Assembly: GCF_003477995.1 (NCBI RefSeq)
Contig: NZ_QUEM01000010.1
Coordinates: 1-64,000 of the forward strand
Length of the DNA: 64,000 nucleotides
Source of the DNA: Bacteroides sp. OF04-15BH
Lineage (GTDB): Bacteria; Bacteroidota; Bacteroidia; Bacteroidales; Bacteroidaceae
Reading direction: 5' to 3'
Part shown: positions 17,131-26,083 of the stretch, in pieces
How the letters are laid out: the number at the start of each line of letters is the position of its first letter
Position numbering within the stretch: the stretch's first letter is position 1
Position numbers and translations under genes: made by a program
Notes under the pieces: model-generated
Told to the model about the DNA's origin: nothing
Seen by the model: only the letters and a program-made list of their open reading frames with translations
Databases searched by the model: none

Positions 17131-18249
17131 ATGAGTAAATGCAAAACAGTTACCTTGCGTAAGCGCAAGATTAAGAACGGGACACAGTATTCACTATGCC
17201 TTGACTACTATCCCGGCTACCGTGACAATGTCACCATGAGAGTGATTACACGTGAAGCCTTAGGAATTTACATCTTCGCCAAACCTGCAAACCAGCAGGA
17301 ACGGGACTTCAACGCACGCATGATGAAGAAAGCGGTCATCCTGCGCAACCAGCGCTACGAAGCCATTTTCAATGAAAACAACGGCTTTTTTGACAAGACC
17401 AAGATGAAGGGCGATTTCCTTGCCTATTTCAAAGGACTGGCTGACCGCAAGAATATCAAGTGGCAGCACGTATACAAGCATTTCCAGCGGTTCGTGAACG
17501 GCAAATGCACCTTTGAGGAGGTGGATGTGGATTTGTGCCGCAAGTTCATGGAATACCTGCTTGATGCACCCCAATCCATCCACACCAACCAAAAGCTGCA
17601 CATCAACTCCGCAGCAGGCTATTGGTCAACTTTCCGTGCCGTGCTGCACACCGCTTACCGTGACAGGAAGATAAAGGAGAACCCAAACGGCTTCTTAGAC
17701 CGCATCGAGTGCATTCCCACCATCAGGGAGCATTTGAGCCAAGAGGAACTGATACGGCTTGCCGAAACACCCTGTGAGGAGGAGGTCTTGAAAAAAGCTT
17801 TTCTTTTCGCCTGTCTTACGGGACTGAGAAAGAGCGACATCAGACAGCTCACGTGGCAGCAGATACAACCATACACCAACGGCAGGATGTTCGTTACCAC
17901 CCGTATGCAGAAAACCAAAGAAATAGTGCATAACCCCATCAGTGATGAAGCCTATGGACTGCTGGGAGAACGGGGCGAGGGACTTATCTTTGAGGATTTC
18001 AAGGACAAGATGCTGCAAGGACCACTCCAACGGTGGCTCACGGCAGCAGGGATAACCAAGAAAATCACCTTTCACTGTACCCGCCACAGCTTCGGAAGCC
18101 TGCACGTGGAAATGGGAACGGACATGGCTGTCATCCAAGCCTATCTCGGACATAAGAACATTACCACCACACAAATCTATTCCAAGATAGCAGCGCAGCA
18201 GATGTGTCAGGTGGTGGACAAGATAACCTTGAAGCGCAAGGAGGCATAA
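17131..18249 (+). CDS. int: Tyrosine site-specific recombinase (integrase) of the transposon
   Basis: 372 residues with the Bacteroidetes integrase layout: an N-terminal arm-binding domain (1-90), a SAM-like core-binding domain (about 92-195) and the catalytic domain (200-365). The catalytic residues are all present: R233 in LTGLRKSDI, H315 and R318 in FHCTRHSFG, H341 in YLGHKN and the nucleophile Y350 in TTQIYSKI. It should integrate and excise the element through the ATTGTATT cores. It has a dedicated upstream region with a 25-bp operator shared with the excisionase gene, and it is closed by its own terminator. Confidence 0.93.
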   Translation: MSKCKTVTLRKRKIKNGTQYSLCLDYYPGYRDNVTMRVITREALGIYIFAKPANQQERDFNARMMKKAVILRNQRYEAIFNENNGFFDKTKMKGDFLAYFKGLADRKNIKWQHVYKHFQRFVNGKCTFEEVDVDLCRKFMEYLLDAPQSIHTNQKLHINSAAGYWSTFRAVLHTAYRDRKIKENPNGFLDRIECIPTIREHLSQEELIRLAETPCEEEVLKKAFLFACLTGLRKSDIRQLTWQQIQPYTNGRMFVTTRMQKTKEIVHNPISDEAYGLLGERGEGLIFEDFKDKMLQGPLQRWLTAAGITKKITFHCTRHSFGSLHVEMGTDMAVIQAYLGHKNITTTQIYSKIAAQQMCQVVDKITLKRKEA

Positions 18250-18272
18250 ATGTCTCACATTGACAGGTATTC

Positions 18273-18320
18273 AGAGGGGCGGTTATGGCTACAAGGCTAT
18301 AATCGCCCCTCTATGTTTTT
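18273..18320 (+). terminator. Terminator after integrase
   Basis: AGAGGGGCGGTTAT (18273-18286) pairs with ATAATCGCCCCTCT (18299-18312) with one wobble pair, followed by ATGTTTTTGG. Confidence 0.8.
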
Positions 18321-18449
18321 GGCTTGATGCCACCATTTATAAGCCCCTCAGAGTATGAAACAGAGTATGATATGATGACATTTCGTGAAATACATTGAAA
18401 AAGACCGTTCTAACCGCAAATAACGGGCAGTAATTGGGAAAAATAGCAT

Positions 18450-18457
18450 TAACTTTG
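18450..18457 (+). promoter_or_regulatory. -7 element before transposon membrane protein gene
   Basis: TAACTTTG matches TAnnTTTG. Predicted transcription begins near 18463, which rules out the upstream TTG at 18434 as start codon and favours the ATG at 18497. Confidence 0.5.
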
Positions 18458-18496
18458 CACAAAATAATACAGGAACATTCAATCTCTCAACGAAAT

Positions 18497-19354
18497 ATGG
18501 AATCATCAATCAAGGACAAATACATCATCTTGGGCTTTGTCGGCTTCGCCATCGTCCTAATATCTTCCATTGCCACGCTGGTAATAGCGGACAGCTTCAA
18601 CCAAGACAACTTTGTCAGGTGGATAGTATTCGTATGCTGTAACCTGTTGGGATGGTTGCTCTATCTCTCCTTTCAGACACTTATCTTTGATACATACGAA
18701 ATCTACAAAATCAAGTTCGGCAAGAAAGAAACGATTGCCGAAGCCATAGAGGTGCAGGAAGAACTGTCACAAAATACACTTGAAGAAGCCACATCTGTGC
18801 CTGGACCTACATCAGTCCCTGAGCCTGTACCCGAATCATCCCCGACAAAAGAAGAGACACTTATCCAAACACAACCGATAGAGCTTACTATCGCCCCGGA
18901 TCTTCACGAAAAGAACCGTGCCAATTACGCAAGCAGAGAGCAACGGGAAAAGGAAGAGCGCATCCGCATGGTCATGGAGTATTGCCATTATTACCTGCCT
19001 CGCATTGCCGACCAAGAAACCGTGAACCACATCTGTACTGAGGTGGACAAATGGATGAATCTTAACACTTATACCCCGAAGCCCATACAAAGACCGTTTA
19101 CCAAAGACATCAACAACATTCCACTCCGTCACTTCGTATGGAATATCTCTGAGCGTTTCCTGTACAAGAGATACTACAATGGGGATAACCGTGCCAAGTT
19201 CATCAAAGCCCTTTTCCCGAAATCGTTTGCTGATACAGACTTATCAACCATCAAGAATTTCAAGGTAGAGCCGTTAAAGACGGAAATTCCCATTGATGAA
19301 CCCGAAAACGGCAAACTTGATTTCCACTATCCCGAGGATTATGTGCGGAATTAG
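18497..19354 (+). CDS. Transposon-encoded membrane protein of unknown function
   Basis: 285 residues from the ATG at 18497. Two hydrophobic helices lie near the N-terminus (about 9-31, IILGFVGFAIVLISSIATLV; and 42-64, IVFVCCNLLGWLLYLSF), followed by a Glu/Pro/Ser/Thr-rich linker. A soluble C-terminal domain (about 150-285) is rich in Tyr, Arg and Lys (RIRMVMEYCHYYLPRIADQE; FLYKRYYNGDNRAKFIKALF). I recognise no family. It stands alone between the integrase terminator and the excisionase operator, so it may be accessory cargo or a mobilization helper. Confidence 0.65.
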   Translation: MESSIKDKYIILGFVGFAIVLISSIATLVIADSFNQDNFVRWIVFVCCNLLGWLLYLSFQTLIFDTYEIYKIKFGKKETIAEAIEVQEELSQNTLEEATSVPGPTSVPEPVPESSPTKEETLIQTQPIELTIAPDLHEKNRANYASREQREKEERIRMVMEYCHYYLPRIADQETVNHICTEVDKWMNLNTYTPKPIQRPFTKDINNIPLRHFVWNISERFLYKRYYNGDNRAKFIKALFPKSFADTDLSTIKNFKVEPLKTEIPIDEPENGKLDFHYPEDYVRN

Positions 19355-19483
19355 GATAATCACGACACCAACGACAACCATCCGGTAACTCATAACCGCC
19401 TGTTTTACATCGTTTCCCGAGTAATTTTACCCGTCATTTATGGCTGGGCTTAATTATTCGGGAATTATTTTGCAATGACGTGT

Positions 19484-19508
19484 CGTGGAGATATTCACGG
19501 ATATATCA
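19484..19508 (+). promoter_or_regulatory. Candidate operator upstream of excisionase (copy 2)
   Basis: CGTGGAGATATTCACG plus nine more bases, the near-identical twin of 17035-17059. It lies 45 bp before the excisionase ATG. The pairing suggests co-regulation of int and xis. Confidence 0.55.
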
Positions 19509-19553
19509 TTTCAGTCCTTTGCGCCAAGTCTTACAAAAGAGACGAGTACGCGA

Positions 19554-19928
19554 ATGGAAAAATCAATTCTTACCTTCAACGACCTCCCCGAGGTTGTCGC
19601 TCAGCTTCGAGACGAAGTGATGAGCCTGAAAAGCCTGCTCGCCGAGCAGCGCAGTGTGAACAATGCCAAAACGGTGGACACCCACGTGCCCATGTCTGTG
19701 GACGAGGCAGCAGAGTATTTAGGTATCCCTAAGGGTACGCTCTACATGAAACTGTCAGAAGGGACAATCCCTGCCACCAAGCCCGGCAAACGCTATTGCC
19801 TTTACCGTGACGAACTGGACAAGTGGCTGGAAACCGCCCGAAAGAATCCCATACCGTTGTCAGACGAGGAACTGAACAAGTCCTTATCCTCTTCCCACCG
19901 TCGCAAGCCCAACCCACGTAACTGGTGA
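19554..19928 (+). CDS. Excisionase-type helix-turn-helix protein
   Basis: 124 residues from the ATG at 19554 (MEKSILTFNDLPEVVAQL); a longer frame exists but would run through the operator. Residues about 1-35 form a short coiled helix. About 45-95 is a classic excisionase/MerR winged helix (PMSVDEAAEYLGIPKGTLYM, then CLYRDELDKWL). Likely roles: excision directionality factor and regulator. It overlaps the next gene at TGA/GTG, so it leads an operon xis-repA-primase. Confidence 0.8.
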   Translation: MEKSILTFNDLPEVVAQLRDEVMSLKSLLAEQRSVNNAKTVDTHVPMSVDEAAEYLGIPKGTLYMKLSEGTIPATKPGKRYCLYRDELDKWLETARKNPIPLSDEELNKSLSSSHRRKPNPRNW

Positions 19929-21031
19929 ATGATATGGAAGAGGATAAGAACTATATCAACCTGATACGTGGCGACCTCACAAAAGCATCCCAAGCGCATA
20001 ACGGTATGCCCGACAGTGTAGGCATGATGAATATCAAGACGGCAAACCAAACCATTCTTGAAGCATCGTTATTGCCTACGCCCCGTGCGCTGTGGGACAG
20101 CTTTTGGTACGAGGGGGAACTCTCCTGCTTGTTTGCCGATTCCAACGTGGGCAAGTCCATCCTTGCCGTGCAGATAGCCGACCGCATCGCCCGAACCGAC
20201 AATGTGCTGTATCTGGACTTTGAACTGTCCGAAAAGCAGTTCCAGCTCCGCTATACCAACGAGCATGGAGAGCTCTACACCTTTCCCGACAAACTCTATC
20301 GGGTGTCTATTGACTGCAACCAGCTTTTGGATGCCAACTTTGAGGAAGCTATCATAGGCGGCATTGAACAGATGGCTGTGCAGACCGACTGCAAGATTTT
20401 CATCATTGACAATCTTACCTACCTGTGTTGCGCCATGGAGAAAGGCGATGCCGCAGGACGGCTGATGATTCAGCTGAACAATCTCAAAAAGAGATATGCG
20501 CTCTCTATCCTTGTCCTAGCACATACGCCCAAACGCTCTTTGGATTGTCCCATCACATCCAACGACCTTGCCGGAAGCAAACGGCTCTACAATTTCTTTG
20601 ACAGCGTGTTCACCATTGGAAAAAGTGCCCAAGACGGAGGGCTTCGCTATGTGAAGCAGCTTAAAGTGCGCTATGGCACGTTCTCTCATGATGCGGATAA
20701 TGTAATCGTTTACGAGATTGACAAGGTGGATGCTTTCTTGCAGTTCGTGTTCAGGGGCTATTCCACGGAAAAGGAACACTTGAAAAAATTGGGCGACAAT
20801 GAATCAAGCCAAAGGGATTGCCAAATTCTGCAACTCTCCCAATCGGGCAAGTCCGTCAGGGAGATAGCCTCACAGGTGAATTGTGGCAAGTCCACCGTAA
20901 ACCGTATCATCCAGCGCAGCAAAGAGAGTAAAAACGCAGGTGTCCCAAGTGTCCCACTGTCCCAACCCTTAGAGTGTGGGACAATGGGACAGGATGGGAC
21001 AGCCGACAATCAACCATCAAAAACGGACTAA
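19925..21031 (+). CDS. RepA-like AAA/RecA-fold ATPase with C-terminal HTH
   Basis: 368 residues from a GTG that overlaps the excisionase stop; the ATG at 19934 is an alternative. Walker A is ADSNVGKS (about 70-77) and Walker B is IFIIDNLTY (about 157-165), within a RecA-like fold of the AAA_25/RepA hexameric-helicase type. A C-terminal helix-turn-helix (GKSVREIASQVNCGKSTVNR) follows, then a Ser/Pro/Gln tail. Likely role: replicative helicase or initiator for the excised circular form, together with the primase-like product of the next gene (4-bp gap). Confidence 0.8.
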   Translation: MNDMEEDKNYINLIRGDLTKASQAHNGMPDSVGMMNIKTANQTILEASLLPTPRALWDSFWYEGELSCLFADSNVGKSILAVQIADRIARTDNVLYLDFELSEKQFQLRYTNEHGELYTFPDKLYRVSIDCNQLLDANFEEAIIGGIEQMAVQTDCKIFIIDNLTYLCCAMEKGDAAGRLMIQLNNLKKRYALSILVLAHTPKRSLDCPITSNDLAGSKRLYNFFDSVFTIGKSAQDGGLRYVKQLKVRYGTFSHDADNVIVYEIDKVDAFLQFVFRGYSTEKEHLKKLGDNESSQRDCQILQLSQSGKSVREIASQVNCGKSTVNRIIQRSKESKNAGVPSVPLSQPLECGTMGQDGTADNQPSKTD

Positions 21032-21034
21032 GCT

Positions 21035-22150
21035 ATGGGCAATTATTCATTACAGAAGTATAAAGGAACGGCAACACGGCATACCTGCCCCAAATGCGGA
21101 GACAGGCATTCTTTCGTCTATTACGTGGACGAAAATAATGTGCCGTTGCATCCATCGGTCGGCAGATGTAACCACGAAAGCGGTTGTGGGTATCACTACA
21201 CTCCGAAAGAGTATTTTCAAGAGCATCCTGAACACAGAACTACCAATGATTTCTCTTTTGACAGGCAAAGAGCAGAGCAGAAGAAAGTGAAGCAGCAAAG
21301 TAAGCCGACAGCCATCGGCTATATTCCCCCTCACTATGTGGAGAAGTCGCAAAGCGAGCGTAGCAATTTCTTCCGTTTCCTCTTCACACTCCTTACTTCC
21401 TACTATGGCGACAAGGCGAAAGAGGTGTTGAAGCGGTTGTTGGAGGAATACCGTTTGGGGGCTACCCGTGACGGCTCTGTTATCTTTTGGCAGATAGACA
21501 GGACGGGCAAGGTACGCACGGGAAAGGTGATGCAGTACAATCCCGAAGACGGACACCGTATCAAGGGAGGACAGACATCGGCAGTGAACTGGATACACAG
21601 CATATTGAAAAAGCAGCGTGTGTTGGCAGAGGATTGGCAACTATCCCAATGCCTTTTCGGGGAACACTTGTTGAAAACGCATCCCGACAAGGTGGTGGTC
21701 TTGGTGGAATCCGAGAAGAGTGCCGTTATCGGTTCTGCTATCTTCCCCGATTATGTATGGCTGGCTACGGGTGGTAAGAGTCAGATGAGAGAAGAGAAAC
21801 TCCGTGTACTGTCAGGGCGAACCGTGCTTCTCTTTCCCGATGCCGATGCTTATGCCGAGTGGAAACAGCGAGCCGAGAGCATGTACTTTTGTAAGGTGGT
21901 GGTTTCGGACATCATCGAAAGGAATGCCACCCCGAAACAAAAAGAAGCCCATATCGACATAGCCGATTGGATTATCTTTCAGATACGGGAGGGCAAGGTG
22001 ATGAGTACAGCCAACCACTTGGTCGAGGCTGAGAGAATCCTCCAGCGGATGATAGAGAAGAATCCCGTCCTGCAAAAACTGATAGACGATTTAGACCTTG
22101 TGCTGGTCGGTGCATCTCCAATCGGCAACGATGATGAAAAACCTCCCTGA
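21035..22150 (+). CDS. Primase-like protein with zinc motif and Toprim-like region (DUF6371-type)
   Basis: 371 residues. The N-terminal zinc-binding motif is CPKCGDRHSF (about 18-27), with later C and H residues (GRCNHESGCGYH), as in CHC2 primases. The C-terminal half has Toprim-like elements: VVVLVESEKSAVIGSAIFPD (Glu for catalysis) and TVLLFPDADAY (acidic DxD). The pattern matches proteins labelled DUF6371 on Bacteroides mobilizable elements. Likely role: priming replication of the mobilised single strand or excised circle. It directly precedes the oriT/relaxase module. Confidence 0.75.
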   Translation: MGNYSLQKYKGTATRHTCPKCGDRHSFVYYVDENNVPLHPSVGRCNHESGCGYHYTPKEYFQEHPEHRTTNDFSFDRQRAEQKKVKQQSKPTAIGYIPPHYVEKSQSERSNFFRFLFTLLTSYYGDKAKEVLKRLLEEYRLGATRDGSVIFWQIDRTGKVRTGKVMQYNPEDGHRIKGGQTSAVNWIHSILKKQRVLAEDWQLSQCLFGEHLLKTHPDKVVVLVESEKSAVIGSAIFPDYVWLATGGKSQMREEKLRVLSGRTVLLFPDADAYAEWKQRAESMYFCKVVVSDIIERNATPKQKEAHIDIADWIIFQIREGKVMSTANHLVEAERILQRMIEKNPVLQKLIDDLDLVLVGASPIGNDDEKPP

Positions 22151-22432
22151 CGGAGGAGAGCGGAAGCCGTAGGCTGGAGTTTGCAGACAATGGCTTGCCA
22201 TTGATATAGCCCACTATAACTACACGCTCCGCTTACGTAGTTGTGGGCTCTCCCGAGGGGATTAGGGTTTTACCCTAATGACCCACTCAGGGCGTTTCTC
22301 CCCTGAGAACCCAGAGCAAAGAGTGACCCTCTCTTTGCAATCTCCGCTTATGGGTTGCACCCCTAAGAACCCCATGCGTTTACGGACAGCGGAAAAGCAA
22401 ACAATAAAGTACAAACCAAAAAACAAGTATCT
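22151..22432. other. oriT region: 282 bp of nested inverted repeats upstream of relaxase
   Basis: No gene. It holds the MobV-type nick-site match at 22203-22223, an adjacent complementary arm (GTAGTTGTGGGCT, about 22237-22249), ATTAGGGT-TTT-ACCCTAAT at about 22262-22280, and CTCAGGG paired with CCCTGAG at about 22287-22308. Such hairpin-dense DNA just before a relaxase gene is typical of an origin of transfer. Confidence 0.6.
22203..22223 (-). other. Candidate oriT nick site, MobV/pMV158 type
   Basis: Minus strand reads GTAGTTATAGTGGGCTATAT. This resembles the pMV158/MobV consensus TAGTGTG/TTATA, with the nick expected after TAGTGGG. It sits about 210 bp before the relaxase start and inside an inverted repeat. 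Confidence 0.55.
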
Positions 22433-23836
22433 ATGGCAACAAAATCAAGCATACATATCAAGCCCTGCAACATCGCATCGAGCGAGGCTCACAACAGGAG
22501 GACTGCCGAATACATGCGCCACATCGGAGAGTCCAGAATCTATGTCGTTCCTGAACTATCCACCGATAACGAACAGTGGATAAATCCCGACTTCGGCAGT
22601 CCGGATTTGCGGATGCATTATGACAATATCAGACAGATGGTAAAGGAAAAGACCGGACGTGCCATGCAGGAAAAGGAGCGTGAACGCAAAGGCAAGAACG
22701 GTAAAATAGTCAAGATTGCGGGATGCTCCCCCATACGTGAAGGAGTGCTGCTTGTCAGGTCGGACACCACACTGGCAGACGTGCGTAAATTCGGTGAGGA
22801 GTGTCAAAGACGCTGGGGAATCACACCGCTGCAAATCTTCCTGCACAAGGATGAAGGGCATTGGCTGAACGGTCAACCGGAAGCGGAAGACAGGGAAAGC
22901 TTCAAGGTCGGGAACAGATGGTTCAAGCCGAACTATCATGCCCATATCGTTTTCGACTGGATGAACCACGAAACAGGAAAGAGCCGAAAGCTCAATGACG
23001 ATGACATGATGCAGATGCAGACCCTTGCATCCGACATCCTGCTGATGGAACGCGGGCAGTCAAAGGCTGTCACTGGTAAGGAGCATCTGGAACGGAACGA
23101 CTTTATCATTGAGAAGCAGAAAGCTGAACTGCAACGCATGGATGCAGCCAAACGGCACAAAGAAGAACAGATAAATCTTGCCGAGCAGGAACTGAAACAG
23201 GTGAAATCAGAAATACGCACTGACAAGTTAAAGAAGACAGCCACCACGGCAGCGACAGCCATAACTAGTGGAGTTGCTTCTCTTTTCGGGAGTGGAAAAC
23301 TGAAAGAACTGGAACGTGCCAACGAAAAACTGCAAGACGAGGTTTCAAAACGGAACACCAATATTGAAAAATTGCAGAGCCAAGTACAGCAGATGCAGAA
23401 ACAGCATGATACGCAAATCCACAATCTCAGAGAAATGCACAGGCAGGAACTTGACATGAAAGAAAAAGAACTGTCACGGCTCGCCAGAATCATAGACAAG
23501 GCTTTCAGGTGGTTTCCGATGTTCAGGGAAATGCTGCGCATGGAAAAGTTTTGTGCCATGCTGGGATTCTCTAAAGAAATGACTGAAAGTCTTATAGTCA
23601 AAAAAGAAGCCCTGAAATGTAGCGGTAAAATCTATTCCGAGCAACACAGGCGGAACTTTGATATAAAGGATGATATTTTAAGGGTGGAAAATGACCCTGA
23701 CGATGAAAGCAGGCTGAACCTGACAATAAACAGGAAGCCGATTGCCGACTGGTTCAGGGAGCAATGGCACAGGCTTAGATATGGAGCAAGAGTGCCGCAA
23801 CAGGAAGAAAGAAAAAGTAGAGGATTCAAATTATAA
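22433..23836 (+). CDS. mobA: MobV (Pre/Mob) family relaxase
   Basis: 467 residues. The relaxase domain (1-200) has the Pre/MobV metal motif: H138 in LHKDEGHW and H169/H171 in KPNYHAHIVFDW. From about residue 220 to 345 there is a long coiled coil (QKAELQRMDAAKRHKEEQIN, then KLQSQVQQMQKQHDTQIHNL). The C-terminus is basic. It nicks oriT and pilots the strand into a conjugation pore supplied by another element. The gene follows the hairpin-rich oriT region and ends just before a bidirectional terminator shared with cfxA. Bacteroides practice is to call such genes mobA; the symbol is by analogy. Confidence 0.9.
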   Translation: MATKSSIHIKPCNIASSEAHNRRTAEYMRHIGESRIYVVPELSTDNEQWINPDFGSPDLRMHYDNIRQMVKEKTGRAMQEKERERKGKNGKIVKIAGCSPIREGVLLVRSDTTLADVRKFGEECQRRWGITPLQIFLHKDEGHWLNGQPEAEDRESFKVGNRWFKPNYHAHIVFDWMNHETGKSRKLNDDDMMQMQTLASDILLMERGQSKAVTGKEHLERNDFIIEKQKAELQRMDAAKRHKEEQINLAEQELKQVKSEIRTDKLKKTATTAATAITSGVASLFGSGKLKELERANEKLQDEVSKRNTNIEKLQSQVQQMQKQHDTQIHNLREMHRQELDMKEKELSRLARIIDKAFRWFPMFREMLRMEKFCAMLGFSKEMTESLIVKKEALKCSGKIYSEQHRRNFDIKDDILRVENDPDDESRLNLTINRKPIADWFREQWHRLRYGARVPQQEERKSRGFKL

Positions 23837-23855
23837 TAGAAGCAATTTGATTAGT

Positions 23856-23899
23856 AATCTAAAAGCACTCCGATAACGATTAGAGTGCTTTTAGATTGT
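23856..23899. terminator. Bidirectional terminator between mobA and cfxA
   Basis: AATCTAAAAGCACTC (23856-23870) pairs with GAGTGCTTTTAGATT (23883-23897), followed by GTTTATC. It lies between convergent genes. Confidence 0.8.
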
Positions 23900-23928
23900 T
23901 TATCATTAATTATCAAAGCAAGTGCAGT

Positions 23929-24894
23929 TTAAGATTTTACTGAAGTTTGCATTAATAAAGAATATACTACAGCTGATATATGCGCAACATATTGTGACGC
24001 TTGTGATTCATTTCCCTTGAAATCCTTAACAAATACCGCTAAGGTATAACTGATATTATTAGGCAGACATATATAGGCAACATCATTGTGAGCTGCAAGA
24101 ACACCATTTTCATTAACATCACCTGAACCTGTCTTATGCGCTATAACAACCCCTTCTTTATCAAGAAGTGGAGCTGCTATCCTATCTACACCTGTTTTGC
24201 ATTCTTTTAACGTATTCTTAATGAAACTTTGTTTCTCATCATCGATAAGACCTTCAGTAAACAAACGATTCATCAACATTGCAGCACCAAGAGGAGATGT
24301 ATAGTTAGAGTAAGCCTTGTTATGGTCAGCCGACATTTCCTCTTCCGTATAAGCTATCTGAAAACTTGAACGAGGAATGAGTGTGGCTATAAAACTATCT
24401 GTTTGAGCGACATTAACCATATCCTTAAACATAAGGTTGCTTGCATTGTTGTCACTCTGAGTAAGAGTATAACGCAGCAAATCTCTCACTGTCAATGATA
24501 TGACTGGCCCTGAATAATCTTTCAGCATAGGACTCCAAGTCTTTGGGTCAAGTTTATCCCTATTTATATTTACTAAGGTATCAAGTGAAATTCCTTTATT
24601 GTCAAAGTCATTACAAAGAGCTAATGCCTGATGAACCTTAAACACACTCATCATAGGATAAACACTCTTATTATTGACCTTAACCGTATCTCTGTTATTA
24701 ACAATAACCGCCACACCAATTTCGCCAGGACAAGCTGAGACAATTTGAGAAATGCTATCAGTCAAAACATTTGTTAAAGGAGGATTTGCGCTATCTTTTG
24801 TCGCTGATTTATGGAACAATGAAAATACCAAGATGAAAATGCAAACTAAAGCTATACTCAAAACTACGATTTGTTTTTTTCTGTTTTTTTCCAT
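23929..24894 (-). CDS. cfxA: Class A extended-spectrum beta-lactamase CfxA
   Basis: 321 residues, exactly the CfxA length when started at MEKNRKKQ (24894). An N-terminal signal/anchor helix (about 8-27) directs it to the periplasm. Class A motifs: the active-site SxxK (S83-V-F-K86), the SDN loop (TLTQSDNNASN), the EEEM omega-loop acids, and KTGSG. It hydrolyses cephalosporins including cefoxitin. The residue after KTGSG is Asp, where I recall Tyr in the original CfxA; this is the change reported for CfxA3 (Y239D), so the allele is probably CfxA3. The start lies 38 bp from the inner edge of the neighbouring IS end, which may supply expression signals. Confidence 0.95.
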   Translation of the reverse strand: MEKNRKKQIVVLSIALVCIFILVFSLFHKSATKDSANPPLTNVLTDSISQIVSACPGEIGVAVIVNNRDTVKVNNKSVYPMMSVFKVHQALALCNDFDNKGISLDTLVNINRDKLDPKTWSPMLKDYSGPVISLTVRDLLRYTLTQSDNNASNLMFKDMVNVAQTDSFIATLIPRSSFQIAYTEEEMSADHNKAYSNYTSPLGAAMLMNRLFTEGLIDDEKQSFIKNTLKECKTGVDRIAAPLLDKEGVVIAHKTGSGDVNENGVLAAHNDVAYICLPNNISYTLAVFVKDFKGNESQASQYVAHISAVVYSLLMQTSVKS

Positions 24895-24932
24895 GTTTAT
24901 ATTATTTATATTTGTTTGACGAGAATATCTGC

Positions 24933-26083
24933 TGAATTCAACTTGCAAATGCAACAGAATTCTGATTAATAATTTGTTTAAATTTTTCGTTTGGCGTGAG
25001 GTATCCAAGTCTTTTACGAGGTCGATTATTGAGTTTATTTTCAATCCACTTAATCTGTTTGTTGGTTACTTCACTAAAGTCCTTACCCTTTGGGATATAC
25101 TGCCTGATAAGCCCGTTGGTGTTTTCATTGGCACCACGTTCCCATGAGTGGTATGGTTTGCAAAAATAGAATTTTATTTCCAATTTTTGCGCAATTTCCT
25201 CGTGCTTTGCAAACTCCTTTCCATTGTCAGCCGTAATTGTGTGTATTAAGTTTTTCACTTTCCGCAGTGCCCATACTGCAATCTTAGCTACCGGGATGGC
25301 TTCTTTTCCCGACAACTTGCGTATCCAGACCCTGCTTGTTGCTCTGTCGTTAATGGTAAGAATGGCACCTTTGTGGTTCTTACCAATAATTGTATCTATC
25401 TCTAAATCACCAAATCTCTCCTTCAGTTCCACTATCTCGGGACGCTCATCAATATCCACCCTGCCTGGGATAAATCCTCGCCCTGCATTTTTAGAACCAC
25501 GTTTGGCATACCTGCGACCTTGTCTGCGAAGATATTTGTGCAGTTTGCCACCCCGCCGCTTATCCTCCCAAATCCAGCGATATATCGTTTCGTGAGATAC
25601 CATCGCAATTCCCTCCAAGCGGCTCCTGCCGACAATCTGCTCCGGGCTGAATCCTTTCTTCAACAGCTTTATTATCCGTTTTCTCATTGCCGGTGTAAGC
25701 ACTTCCTTGCGATGTTTTTGCTGCTTGCGCCTGTCTGCTTTTCGCTGGGCAAGCTCCATGCTATAGCTACCACTTCGGGCGTCGCAATTGCGCTTTATCT
25801 CCCTGTAAACAGTGCTTTTATCTACTCCGATAGCTTCCGCTATTGCTTTTTTGCTCATCGGTATTTGCAACATCATAGAAATTGCATACCTTTGTTCCTC
25901 GGTTATATGTTTGCTCATCTGCAACTTTTTTTTCTTTGGACGGACAATTAAAGCAAAGATAGCAAACTTTATCCATTCAGAGTGAGAGAAAGGGGGACAT
26001 TGTCTCTCTTTCCTCTCTGAAAAATAAATGTTTTTATTGCTTATTATCCGCACCCAAAAAGTTGCATTTATAAGTTGAACTCA
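24933..26083 (-). mobile_element. IS30-family insertion sequence (IS4351-like), about 1.15 kb
   Basis: Terminal inverted repeats are TGAATTCAACTTGCAAATGC (from 24933, extending to 24955) and its near-complement at 26061-26083, with about 20 of 23 positions matching. The enclosed transposase is 326 residues. Size and architecture resemble IS4351. No target-site duplication is evident at the borders, so the copy may be rearranged. It lies immediately upstream of cfxA. Confidence 0.8.
24938..25918 (-). CDS. IS30-family transposase
   Basis: 326 residues from MSKHITEEQRY. An in-frame extension of 45 codons upstream crosses the IS end and is unlikely to be used. The N-terminal helix-turn-helix is HITEEQRYAISMMLQ, then KKAIAEAIGVDKSTVYREIK. 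The catalytic DDE residues lie in FGDLEIDTIIG, ITADNGKEF and ERGANENTNGLIRQYIPKG, the IS30 signature. The stop codon is inside the terminal inverted repeat at 24938-24940. It appears intact. Confidence 0.92.
   Translation of the reverse strand: MSKHITEEQRYAISMMLQIPMSKKAIAEAIGVDKSTVYREIKRNCDARSGSYSMELAQRKADRRKQQKHRKEVLTPAMRKRIIKLLKKGFSPEQIVGRSRLEGIAMVSHETIYRWIWEDKRRGGKLHKYLRRQGRRYAKRGSKNAGRGFIPGRVDIDERPEIVELKERFGDLEIDTIIGKNHKGAILTINDRATSRVWIRKLSGKEAIPVAKIAVWALRKVKNLIHTITADNGKEFAKHEEIAQKLEIKFYFCKPYHSWERGANENTNGLIRQYIPKGKDFSEVTNKQIKWIENKLNNRPRKRLGYLTPNEKFKQIINQNSVAFAS

Noticed and set aside
19485..19553. Upstream extension of the excisionase ORF
   Set aside because: It starts within the duplicated 25-bp operator; the ATG at 19554 begins the conserved-looking protein.
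24895..25044. N-terminal extension of CfxA by 50 codons
   Set aside because: It would run into the IS30 transposase C-terminus; the 321-residue start is the established CfxA length and begins a proper signal sequence.
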